From: Pseudomonas antarctica
GTDB lineage: Bacteria; Pseudomonadota; Gammaproteobacteria; Pseudomonadales; Pseudomonadaceae
NCBI RefSeq assembly: GCF_001647715.1
Contig: NZ_CP015600.1
Span: 62,001-126,000, forward strand
Direction of reading: 5' to 3'
DNA length: 64,000 nucleotides
Shown here: positions 37,241-44,908 of the stretch, in pieces
Layout of the letters: each line of letters opens with the position of its first letter
Position numbering within the stretch: position 1 is the first letter of the stretch
Translations under genes and position numbers: made by a program
Notes under the pieces: generated by a model
Databases searched by the model: none
Told to the model about the DNA's origin: nothing
What the model saw: the letters and a program-made list of their open reading frames with translations, nothing else

Positions 37241-37405
37241 ATGTTGAGTTGGGCAATCACATTTCTGATCATCGCCATTGTGGCTGCAGTCCTGGGCTTC
37301 GGTGGCATCGCGGGCACTGCCACGGGTATCGCAAAAATTCTGTTTGTGGTCTTCCTGGTGATGTTCATCGCTTCGTTCTTCTTTGGTCGTCGCGGCCGAG
37401 GCTGA
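37241..37405 (+). CDS. DUF1328 small membrane protein
   Basis: A 54-residue protein ([20 protein letters not shown] at the start, FFFGRRGRG at the end) with two hydrophobic segments around a GGIAGTA turn, the DUF1328/YtjA pattern. An AAGGAGAATCACC ribosome site precedes the ATG. The stop is two bases from the start of the Ivy-like gene, showing tight coupling. Members of this family are often stress induced; role unknown. Confidence 0.9.
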   Translation: MLSWAITFLIIAIVAAVLGFGGIAGTATGIAKILFVVFLVMFIASFFFGRRGRG

Positions 37406-37407
37406 AA

Positions 37408-37875
37408 ATGACCACTCTGTCTCTCAAAGCTATAGCTGCCGCCCTGCTCTTGGGCGGCAGCGGTCTGGTAATGGCCGCCAATGACGGTCAGACCCGGGCC
37501 AACGAATTGCTGAGCGCCGATCCACAGTTTCGTGAGACCTGGCAAGGCGTTGTGAAGAAAGAAGAGCGTCTGCCGGAATGGGTAATGAACCTCTCCGGTA
37601 CGGCCGAACAAATGAATGCTGTGGAGGAAGATGGCGACAAGTACCTGGTCGGGCCGCTCTGCGAGACAGCAGACACGTGCCTGAACAAGCGCTTGGTCGT
37701 TGCGTTCAGCTACAACAAGAAACATGCCTACGCCATGTTGGTACAGGTCCCGGCAGGTCTGCCGGCAGACAAGTCACCGACACGACACGCCGACTACCGT
37801 TTCCTGGGTAAGCCGAATGAAGGCATGCAGAAGCTGCTGATGGAGCAGCTTAAGAAAGATCCGAATTGGTACTAG
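37408..37875 (+). CDS. Ivy-family periplasmic protein (lysozyme inhibitor-like)
   Basis: A 155-residue exported protein (signal peptide cut after VMA) of the Ivy family, whose founding member inhibits vertebrate C-type lysozyme. The family core (LPEWVMNLSGTAEQM, YKLVAFSYNKKHAYAMLV-like) is present. The two-Cys loop reads CETADTC where inhibitors have CKPHDC, so the key His is missing. That matches the second, non-inhibitory type described from P. aeruginosa as I recall it. Third gene of the small operon. Inhibitory activity is doubtful. Confidence 0.82.
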   Translation: MTTLSLKAIAAALLLGGSGLVMAANDGQTRANELLSADPQFRETWQGVVKKEERLPEWVMNLSGTAEQMNAVEEDGDKYLVGPLCETADTCLNKRLVVAFSYNKKHAYAMLVQVPAGLPADKSPTRHADYRFLGKPNEGMQKLLMEQLKKDPNWY

Positions 37876-37917
37876 GTTCCGTCTGACGCATCTGTCGTCT
37901 GCGGAGCTGGCGTCCAT

Positions 37918-37943
37918 GGAAAGAAGCCACTTTGTTTCTTTCC
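37918..37943 (+). terminator. Probable terminator after the Ivy-like gene
   Basis: GGAAAGAA and TTTCTTTCC pair around an eight-base loop and are followed by TTTTG. A second hairpin (GCATCGC-8-GCGATGC) lies at 37949-37971. Confidence 0.6.
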
Positions 37944-38124
37944 TTTTGCATCGCTCGCCAAGGGCGATGCATGACCAGGGGGCCGGGTTGCTCTGATCAA
38001 TCGAGATCGGCGTGACCTACGGGTACAGGGAGTGCCTGCGCAAGGGCCGGGTCAGGTGAAAAGCTGCGACGCAAGTTCACAAGTCCTCAAGCTTGCTGAA
38101 CTTGCGGCGGGCTTATGACTCTCA

Positions 38125-38340
38125 TTACCCATCTTCTATGTCGTCCATAGCCGCTATTTTCTTTTCTGCCTCCTCCCAACCATTACTTGGTGTGTCGGAG
38201 CGACCTTCTATCTAGAAAATTTTGCTCACGCTATAGGACTTCTCCGACGCCAAGCTCATCAAATCCCAGGCATTTTTGCCAGTGACTTGAAGTCGTCCAA
38301 CATCTCTGAGCGAGCCTGTATTGGCCGGTCCACGGCATAT
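38125..38340 (-). pseudogene. Decayed reading frame, possibly antitoxin-like
   Basis: Read on the minus strand, one frame gives 42 residues to a stop at about 38215 (ending SYSVSKIF), continues in frame and ends with NGWEEAEKKIAAMDDIEDG. A second frame over the first part reads VDRPIQARSEMLDDFKSLAK. The pieces look like protein but are broken by a stop and a frame change. The GWEEA...D tail recalls MazE/AbrB-type antitoxins, a weak resemblance. Confidence 0.3.
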
Positions 38341-38364
38341 TCACCTGCTTAAATGGCGTATTTG

Positions 38365-38384
38365 AACTGACCGTTCGGACAGTT
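38365..38384. promoter_or_regulatory. TetR-type operator-like palindrome
   Basis: AACTGACCGTTCGGACAGTT is symmetric in all but the central and two flanking positions. The ACCGTTCGG core is common in TetR-family operators. TTGAAC overlaps its left edge as a possible -35 box. No tetR gene is nearby. Confidence 0.4.
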
Positions 38385-38605
38385 ATTTTCAAAAAAAGCC
38401 ATGCCGATTCGGCATAGGGTAGGCGTTTACGGCATTAGACGTCGCTCCCTTGCATGGGAATAGTTGCGCCTTTTTTCGCCTGCCAGTAAGCCATTTCGGC
38501 CACGCTGCGGTGACCTTCTACGGAGGCAGATGCACACACTTTTTCGCTTCCGAGCGTTCCAGATGGCGCATTTGCCTTAAGTCCACTTGAAGTAAGGGTA
38601 ATGAC

Positions 38606-39937
38606 ATGAAGAAGGCAAAGCTAAGCCTCGCCTGGCAGATCCTCATCGGTTTGGTGTTGGGGATCGCAATCGGTGCAGTGCTCAACCATTTCAGTGCTGA
38701 AAAAGCCTGGTGGATCAGCAATGTGTTGCAGCCAGCGGGCGATATCTTTATTCGTCTGATCAAGATGATCGTGATCCCGATTGTGATTTCCTCGCTGATC
38801 GTGGGCATCGCCGGTGTGGGGGACGCGAAGAAGCTCGGCCGAATCGGTGTCAAAACCATCCTTTACTTCGAAGTGGTCACCACCATCGCTATTGTGGTCG
38901 GCCTGCTGCTTGCCAACCTGTTCCACCCGGGCGCCGGCATCGACATGAGTACCCTGGGTACCGTCGACATCTCCAAATACACCGCCACCGCCGCCGAAGT
39001 ACAGCATGAGCATGCGTTCATCGAGACGATCCTCAACCTGATCCCGTCGAACATTTTTGCGGCGGTCGCCCGCGGCGACATGTTGCCGATCATCTTCTTC
39101 TCGGTGCTGTTCGGCCTGGGGTTGTCGAGCCTCAAACCTGAGCTGCGCGAGCCGCTGGTGACCATGTTCCAAGGCGTGTCGGAGAGCATGTTCAAAGTCA
39201 CCCACATGATCATGAAGTACGCCCCGATCGGTGTATTTGCCCTGATCGCGGTGACCGTTGCCAATTTCGGCTTCGCCTCCTTGCTGCCGCTGGCCAAGCT
39301 GGTGATCCTGGTTTACGTGGCCATCCTGTTCTTCGCCTTTGCGGTACTGGGCTCGATCGCACGCCTGTTTGGCTTCTCGATCATCAAGTTGATGCGCATC
39401 TTCAAAGACGAATTGGTACTGGCCTACTCCACTGCCAGCTCCGAAACCGTGTTGCCTCGCGTGATCGAGAAGATGGAGGCGTACGGTGCGCCAAAGGCCA
39501 TCTGCAGCTTCGTGGTGCCGACCGGCTACTCGTTTAACCTCGACGGTTCGACCCTGTACCAGAGCATCGCCGCCATCTTTATCGCCCAGCTGTATGGCAT
39601 CGACCTGTCGATCGGCCAGCAGCTGATGCTGGTGCTGACCCTGATGGTCACCTCCAAAGGTATCGCCGGCGTGCCGGGCGTATCCTTCGTGGTACTGCTG
39701 GCCACATTGGGCAGCGTGGGCATTCCGCTGGAAGGCTTGGCGTTCATCGCCGGTGTCGACCGTGTGATGGACATGGCGCGTACCGCACTGAACGTGATCG
39801 GTAATGCCTTGGCCGTACTGGTCATCTCCCGTTGGGAAGGCATGTACGATGACGCCAAGGGCGAGCGCTACTGGAACTCCCTGCCACACTGGCGCAGCAA
39901 AGAAGCGCTGCCGGCCGGCGAGGCCAGCCGCGGCTGA
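38606..39937 (+). CDS. gltP: Glutamate/aspartate:proton symporter
   Basis: Inner-membrane dicarboxylate/amino acid symporter of the DAACS family, 443 residues. The signature segments are clear: a serine-rich hairpin replaced here by LAYSTASSETVLPRV, the unwound motif GYSFNLDGSTLYQS, and GVPGVSFVVLLATLGSVGIP. An AAGTAAGGGTAATGAC start region precedes the ATG. A perfect stem terminator follows. Gene order with kinB/algB matches P. aeruginosa, where it is called gltP. Confidence 0.93.
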   Translation: MKKAKLSLAWQILIGLVLGIAIGAVLNHFSAEKAWWISNVLQPAGDIFIRLIKMIVIPIVISSLIVGIAGVGDAKKLGRIGVKTILYFEVVTTIAIVVGLLLANLFHPGAGIDMSTLGTVDISKYTATAAEVQHEHAFIETILNLIPSNIFAAVARGDMLPIIFFSVLFGLGLSSLKPELREPLVTMFQGVSESMFKVTHMIMKYAPIGVFALIAVTVANFGFASLLPLAKLVILVYVAILFFAFAVLGSIARLFGFSIIKLMRIFKDELVLAYSTASSETVLPRVIEKMEAYGAPKAICSFVVPTGYSFNLDGSTLYQSIAAIFIAQLYGIDLSIGQQLMLVLTLMVTSKGIAGVPGVSFVVLLATLGSVGIPLEGLAFIAGVDRVMDMARTALNVIGNALAVLVISRWEGMYDDAKGERYWNSLPHWRSKEALPAGEASRG

Positions 39938-39956
39938 TGCGCGAGTGATTTGAAAC

Positions 39957-39979
39957 AAACCCCGGGAAATCCGGGGTTT
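39957..39979 (+). terminator. Terminator after gltP
   Basis: Perfect nine-base arms AAACCCCGG / CCGGGGTTT around GAAAT, followed by TGTCGTTT. Confidence 0.8.
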
Positions 39980-40033
39980 GTCGTTTCTGCCAGCCCCGTT
40001 ATCATTCGCTCCATCTTTCGGGGGATTCAACTG

Positions 40034-41263
40034 ATGCTCAATGGCCTGTGGCTTGGCTTCTTTGTCGTGGCAATGGTGTCAGCACTGGTGCAGTGGCTGG
40101 TTGGCGGTAATGCCGGGATTTTTGCGGCGATGGTCGAAAGCATTTTCGCCATGGCCAAATTGTCGGTGGAAGTGATGGTGCTGCTGTTCGGCACCCTGAC
40201 CTTATGGCTGGGCTTTTTGCGTATCGCCGAAAAGGCCGGGATCGTCGATTGGCTGGCCAGGGCCCTCGGGCCGCTGTTTCGCCGCCTGATGCCTGAGGTG
40301 CCCGCTGGCCACCCGGCTATCGGCTTGATCACCCTCAACTTCGCCGCCAACGGTCTGGGCCTGGACAACGCCGCTACGCCTATCGGCCTGAAAGCCATGA
40401 AGGCGTTGCAGGAACTCAACCCGATCCCGAACGTTGCGAGCAACGCGCAGATTCTGTTCCTGGTGCTTAACGCCTCCTCGCTGACGCTGTTGCCGGTGAC
40501 GATCTTCATGTACCGCGCCCAGCAAGGTGCTGCGGACCCGACGTTAGTGTTCCTGCCGATCCTGTTGGCGACCAGTGCCTCGACCTTGGTCGGCCTGCTC
40601 TCGGTGGCGGTGATGCAACGCCTGCGCCTGTGGGACCCGGTGGTGCTGGCCTACCTGATTCCCGGCGCACTGGTGCTGGGCGGCTTTATGGCGCTGCTGG
40701 CGACCCTGTCCGCCACGGCCCTGGCCGGCCTTTCTTCGATACTCGGCAACCTCACGCTGTTTGGGTTGATCATGCTGTTCCTGGTGATCGGCGCACTGCG
40801 CAAGGTGAAGGTCTACGAGGCCTTTGTCGAAGGCGCCAAAGAGGGCTTCGACGTTGCCAAGAACCTGCTGCCGTACCTGGTGGCGATGCTGTGTGCCGTG
40901 GGTGTGTTGCGCGCCTCCGGGGCGTTGGATTTCGGCCTGGAGGGGATTCGCCATGTGGTGGCCTGGAGCGGGATGGACACGCGCTTTGTCGACGCGCTGC
41001 CGACTGCGATGGTCAAGCCGTTTTCCGGCAGTGCCGCACGGGCGCTGTTGATCGAGACCATGCAAACCAAGGGCGTGGACAGCTTCCCGGCACTGGTGGC
41101 GGCGACGATTCAAGGCAGTACGGAAACCACCTTTTATGTGTTGGCAGTGTACTTCGGTTCGGTGGGGATACAGCGGGCGCGGCATGCGGTGGGGTGTGCG
41201 TTGCTGGCGGAGTTTGCTGGCGTCGTGGCGGCGATTTCGGTGTGCTACTGGTTCTTTGGTTAA
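40034..41263 (+). CDS. Nucleoside-recognition (SpmA/SpmB-like) membrane protein
   Basis: A 409-residue integral membrane protein with two 'Gate' (nucleoside recognition) domains, equivalent to a fusion of SpmA and SpmB of Bacillus. The first half has LNFAANGLGLDNAATPIGLKAM, the second GSTETTFYVLAVYFGSVG, both family signatures. The ATG at 40034 follows GGGGGAT; the longer frame begins inside the gltP terminator. The transported substrate is unknown. Confidence 0.88.
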   Translation: MLNGLWLGFFVVAMVSALVQWLVGGNAGIFAAMVESIFAMAKLSVEVMVLLFGTLTLWLGFLRIAEKAGIVDWLARALGPLFRRLMPEVPAGHPAIGLITLNFAANGLGLDNAATPIGLKAMKALQELNPIPNVASNAQILFLVLNASSLTLLPVTIFMYRAQQGAADPTLVFLPILLATSASTLVGLLSVAVMQRLRLWDPVVLAYLIPGALVLGGFMALLATLSATALAGLSSILGNLTLFGLIMLFLVIGALRKVKVYEAFVEGAKEGFDVAKNLLPYLVAMLCAVGVLRASGALDFGLEGIRHVVAWSGMDTRFVDALPTAMVKPFSGSAARALLIETMQTKGVDSFPALVAATIQGSTETTFYVLAVYFGSVGIQRARHAVGCALLAEFAGVVAAISVCYWFFG

Positions 41264-41275
41264 GGCTTAGATTGC

Positions 41276-41351
41276 TATCGCAGGCAAGCCAGCTCCCACC
41301 TGTTTGAATGTATTTACACATCAAAATGTGGGAGCTGGCTTGCCTGCGATG
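41276..41351. repeat. REPIN after the SpmA/B-like gene
   Basis: Perfectly matched TATCGCAGGCAAGCCAGCTC arm and its complement separated by about 30 bases, between convergent genes. Confidence 0.9.
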
Positions 41352-41357
41352 AGGCCC

Positions 41358-41969
41358 TCAGCGTTTCGCAGCAGTATTGCCCTGCTGCACCACCCAATCC
41401 ACCACCTGCTTATTCAACTGATCCCCCGCCTGCCCAAACGCTGCCACCACCGCCGGCACCTTGGTATCACTCGCAGCCTGCCTCACCTCAAAGCGGCGGC
41501 TGGCAATAATCCGCTGATCACTCCCGCGCACCAATCGCGCGTCAAGTCGAATCACCACGTCCACCTGATTACCCCTGTATTCACTCTGAAACGCCTGCAA
41601 CTGGCCGCCCAGCTCGTAGTCGGCCTGCAGGTTGGTCTCGTCGGTGCTCAGCAGCGTTACCCGCCCATCGCGCTGGAAACCGTCCATGAATCGATTGCGC
41701 AGCAACACCGGGGTCGGGTCGCTCCAGCGTGAGTTCGCATAGCTGCTGATCAGGTCACCGTTGGGCACCACGGCAATGCGCGGGCTGTCGAGAAACTCGC
41801 TGCTCTGCGGCTTTGACACGCGCAGCGACCAACTGACCGGCGTGCCTTGGCTGCTCGTTTGTGCTGAAGCCAGGCGGTATACGTCCGACGGGTCCGGCTT
41901 GGGCAAGATCGAGCACGCGCTGATGAGGGCCAGGGCCAGAGGGGCGATCATTTGGTAAGCACGCTTCAT
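41358..41969 (-). CDS. ABC-type transport auxiliary lipoprotein (PqiC-like)
   Basis: A 203-residue lipoprotein (lipobox ISAC) of the PqiC/auxiliary lipoprotein family, thought to sit in the outer membrane and dock an MCE tunnel. Typical segments are SPRIAVVPNGDLISSYANSRW and VVIRLDARLV. The start overlaps the MCE gene stop (ATGA). Last gene of the four-gene lipid transport operon. Confidence 0.9.
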   Translation of the reverse strand: MKRAYQMIAPLALALISACSILPKPDPSDVYRLASAQTSSQGTPVSWSLRVSKPQSSEFLDSPRIAVVPNGDLISSYANSRWSDPTPVLLRNRFMDGFQRDGRVTLLSTDETNLQADYELGGQLQAFQSEYRGNQVDVVIRLDARLVRGSDQRIIASRRFEVRQAASDTKVPAVVAAFGQAGDQLNKQVVDWVVQQGNTAAKR

Positions 41970-42904
41970 GGCGTGAACTCCTTGTTCTTGTCGCTGCCCA
42001 GCAGGTAACCGCTGGGGTTGGCTTCGAGGCGGCGGGAGATGGCGCGCAGCGAACCCAAGGTTTCGCGCAGTTCGCGCACGGCGGGTGCCAATTCGTTGAG
42101 GCCCTGCATGCCGCTGTTCACCGAGTCCTTGTTGTTGGTCAGCAAGGTGTTGATGGTCGCGGTGCTTTGCTCCAGGGACTTCATTGCCTGCTCGGCGCTG
42201 CCGAAGGCCTGCTTGCCTTGCTCGTTGAGCAGGCCATTGGCATTGCGCATCAGCACGGTGGTTTGCTCCAGCGCGGCAGTCGCCTGTTTGCTCACTTGCA
42301 TCAGTTGCTGCATCACCACCTTTATATCGCCGCGCTGTTCAGCGATGGCGCCGGTGGTCTGCTGCAGGTTGTCCAGCGTATTGCTCAGGCGCTCGACGTT
42401 CTCCCGGGAGAACATGTGGTTGGCGTTGTGCAGCAGCAGGTTGATGCTGGTCATCAGGTCGTTGCTGTTATTGAGCAGGCGCGCGATCGGCGATGGCGAC
42501 GCGATGATTTCCGGCAGGTTGCCGTCCTTGCCCTTGAGTTCGGGGCTTTGCGGGGTACCGCCGCTGAGCTGGATAATCGAGGTGCCGGTGATACCGGTCA
42601 GTGCCAGTTTGGCCTGGGTGTCTTCCTTGATCGGCGTTTGCCCGGCCAGGCGAATGCGTGCGAGAACACGGCGCGGGTCTTTCGGGTCCAGACGCAGGCT
42701 GGTGACGTCGCCCACCTTGATCCCGCTGTATTGCACCGAGCTGCCCTGGGACAGGCCGCTGACCGCCTCGTTGAACACCACCTCATATTCCTGGAAGGCG
42801 CTGTCGACGCTGGACTTGGCCAGCCACAGGCCGAACAGCATTGCGCCGACCACCACGATCACGCTAAACAGACCGATCATCACATGATGGGCTCGGGTTT
42901 CCAT
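41966..42904 (-). CDS. MCE/MlaD family substrate-binding protein
   Basis: A 312-residue protein with an N-terminal membrane anchor (IGLFSVIVVVGAMLFGLWL) and one MCE domain (about 40-150; VQYSGIKVGDVTSLRLDP, ALTGITGTSIIQLSGG), followed by a long helical region that could form a tunnel or needle. It is expected to carry lipids across the periplasm. Neighbours supply the ATPase, permease and lipoprotein. The ATG at 42904 was chosen because the MCE N-terminus begins there. Confidence 0.92.
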   Translation of the reverse strand: METRAHHVMIGLFSVIVVVGAMLFGLWLAKSSVDSAFQEYEVVFNEAVSGLSQGSSVQYSGIKVGDVTSLRLDPKDPRRVLARIRLAGQTPIKEDTQAKLALTGITGTSIIQLSGGTPQSPELKGKDGNLPEIIASPSPIARLLNNSNDLMTSINLLLHNANHMFSRENVERLSNTLDNLQQTTGAIAEQRGDIKVVMQQLMQVSKQATAALEQTTVLMRNANGLLNEQGKQAFGSAEQAMKSLEQSTATINTLLTNNKDSVNSGMQGLNELAPAVRELRETLGSLRAISRRLEANPSGYLLGSDKNKEFTP

Positions 42905-42905
42905 G

Positions 42906-43709
42906 TCATACCTCGTTGAGCGATTGAGCGGCAACCAATGCCGCGCGGCCACGGGGGCCGTGGAAATATTCGTGAATCCAGGCGTCGTTCGTTTCCGAGA
43001 CAACATCGATGGCGCCTGCCACCAGCACTTTCTTCTGCGCCAGCACGGCCACGCGGTCGGTGATGGTGTACAGCGTGTCGAGGTCGTGGGTGACCAGGAA
43101 TACGCTCAGGCCCAGCGCATCACGCAGGGTCAGGATCAGTTGGTCGAACTGCGCTGCGCCAATCGGATCGAGGCCGGCGGTGGGTTCGTCGAGGAACAGG
43201 ATGTCCGGGTCCAACGCCAAGGCTCGTGCCAAGGCCGCGCGCTTGATCATGCCGCCGGAGAGTGACGCCGGGTACTTGTCGGCAGCCGAAAGAGGTAGCC
43301 CGGCCAATGCCAGTTTGACGGCGGCCAGGTGTTCGGCGTCGGCACGGCTGAGGCCCGCGTGCTCAATCAGTGGCAGGGCGACGTTTTCGGTGACCGTCAG
43401 CGAGGAAAACAGCGCGCCCTTCTGAAACAGCACGCCAAAGCGCCGTTCCACCAACGAGCGTTCATGTTCCGACAGGCTTGGCAGGTTCTTGCCGAACACC
43501 CGTATTTCGCCTTCGCTGGGGCGACGCAGGCCGACGATGCTGCGCAACAGCACGGACTTGCCGCTGCCGGAGCCGCCGACCACCGCGAGGATCTCGCCTT
43601 TATACAAATCCAGATCGAGGTTCTCGTGCACGCTCTGGCTGCCAAAGCGGTTGCACAGGCCGCGCACTTCGATCACCGCCTCGCAGGGCGCACGGTGTAG
43701 ACGACTCAC
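42906..43709 (-). CDS. MCE-type ABC transporter ATP-binding protein
   Basis: ATPase of the lipid transporter, 267 residues, MlaF family. Walker A GGSGSGKSV, signature LSGGMIKRAALARAL, Walker B ILFLDEPTAGLDP and the switch His (LVTHD) are complete. The GTG at 43709 overlaps the permease stop (GTGA), so long upstream frames are not used. One base separates it from the MCE gene. Confidence 0.93.
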   Translation of the reverse strand: MSRLHRAPCEAVIEVRGLCNRFGSQSVHENLDLDLYKGEILAVVGGSGSGKSVLLRSIVGLRRPSEGEIRVFGKNLPSLSEHERSLVERRFGVLFQKGALFSSLTVTENVALPLIEHAGLSRADAEHLAAVKLALAGLPLSAADKYPASLSGGMIKRAALARALALDPDILFLDEPTAGLDPIGAAQFDQLILTLRDALGLSVFLVTHDLDTLYTITDRVAVLAQKKVLVAGAIDVVSETNDAWIHEYFHGPRGRAALVAAQSLNEV

Positions 43710-44854
43710 CAGCCCATCTCCATGAAGAACAGCGCGGCGACCGCATCCAGCACAATCACCACAAAGATCGATTGCACCACGCTGGAAGTGGTGTGGGCGC
43801 CGACCGACTCGGCACTGCCGCTGACTTTGAAGCCTTCGAGGCAGCCAATCGCCGCGATCAAGAAGGCGAAGAAGGGGGCTTTCACCATGCCCACCAGGAA
43901 ATGCTGTACGCCGATGTCCGATTGCAACAGCGAGAGAAACATGGCCGGCGAAATATCCAGCGCGACAGCGCACACCACACCGCCGCCGATAATCCCCGAG
44001 AGCATCGCCAGGAAGGTCAGCATCGGCAGCGACACCAGCAGCGCCATCACGCGTGGCAGAACCAGCAACTCCATCGGGTCCAGGCCCAGGGTATGGATGG
44101 CGTCGATTTCTTCGTTGGCTTTCATTGAGCCGATTTGCGCGGTAAAGGCGCTGGCGGTACGACCGGCGATCAGGATGGCGGTGAGCAATACGCCAAATTC
44201 ACGTAGGAAAGAAAACGCCACCAAGTCCACGGTGAAAATGGTCGCGCCGAAACTCTTGAGTACTGTGGCGCCGAGAAACGCGACTACCGCGCCGACCAGA
44301 AACGTCAGTAGCGCCACGATGGGCGCGGCGTCGAGGCCGGTTTGTTCGATATGCGCGACCATCGGCGTGATGCGCCAGCGCTTGGGGCGGAAGATGCCGC
44401 GAGCGAGGGTTTCGAGGATCACCCCGATAAAGCCGAGCAGCTGATTGCTGTCCTGCCAGACGGTGTCCACCGCGCGGCCGATGCGTGCCAGCACCTGGAT
44501 ACCGGCGGTTTCTTCGGGCGCCTTGTCCGGCACACAAAAATCATTCAGGGAACGGTAGACGGTCTTGAGCAGTGCGCGGTCGGGGGCGGACAGGCTGCAG
44601 TCGGTTTGCTCGGCAGATTGCTCGATGCGGTCCGGTCCCAGCAACTCGACCAACAGCGACGCGCCGGCGGTGTCCAGGGCACCGAGGCCATTAAGGTCAA
44701 TACGGGCACCGGCGTCGTATTGGCCGTCGAGTTTGTCCGACAGCTTCTTCAGGTTTGCATAGTGGGCAAGCGTCCAGTCCCCTGTAATCCTGAGTAACGG
44801 GGGAACGGTAGACGAATCGAGATGGGCTGCGCCGGCCGTCGTACGAGTGGTCAT
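43706..44854 (-). CDS. MlaE-family permease with N-terminal STAS domain
   Basis: A 382-residue permease. Residues about 18-110 form a STAS domain (RIDLNGLGALDTAGASLLVE) equivalent to the separate MlaB protein, and residues 130-382 the MlaE permease (GALVAFLGATVLKSFGA-like, MKANEEIDAIHTLGLDPMEL). The ATG at 44854 has a GGAGC site; the GTG at 44881 does not. First gene of the lipid transport operon. Confidence 0.92.
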   Translation of the reverse strand: MTTRTTAGAAHLDSSTVPPLLRITGDWTLAHYANLKKLSDKLDGQYDAGARIDLNGLGALDTAGASLLVELLGPDRIEQSAEQTDCSLSAPDRALLKTVYRSLNDFCVPDKAPEETAGIQVLARIGRAVDTVWQDSNQLLGFIGVILETLARGIFRPKRWRITPMVAHIEQTGLDAAPIVALLTFLVGAVVAFLGATVLKSFGATIFTVDLVAFSFLREFGVLLTAILIAGRTASAFTAQIGSMKANEEIDAIHTLGLDPMELLVLPRVMALLVSLPMLTFLAMLSGIIGGGVVCAVALDISPAMFLSLLQSDIGVQHFLVGMVKAPFFAFLIAAIGCLEGFKVSGSAESVGAHTTSSVVQSIFVVIVLDAVAALFFMEMGW

Positions 44855-44908
44855 AAGCTCCGAGCTTGTTTGGCTATCCACAATCCCTACGTAATAGCAC
44901 GATACGGC

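Larger units (their letters stand above)
37876..38605. other. Long gap with hairpins and decayed coding sequence
   Basis: This 730-base stretch holds no intact gene. It contains the terminators after the Ivy-like gene, a stem-loop at 38073-38108 (CGCAAGTTCA / TGAACTTGCG), minus-strand remnants of a coding sequence at 38125-38340, and two palindromes at 38365 and 38400. GC content is visibly lower than in flanking genes. The gltP promoter must lie near its right end. Confidence 0.6.

Noticed and set aside
38621..40030. 469-residue minus-strand frame opposite gltP
   Set aside because: Same low-complexity His/Asp/Gln-rich composition; gltP on the plus strand is clearly real.
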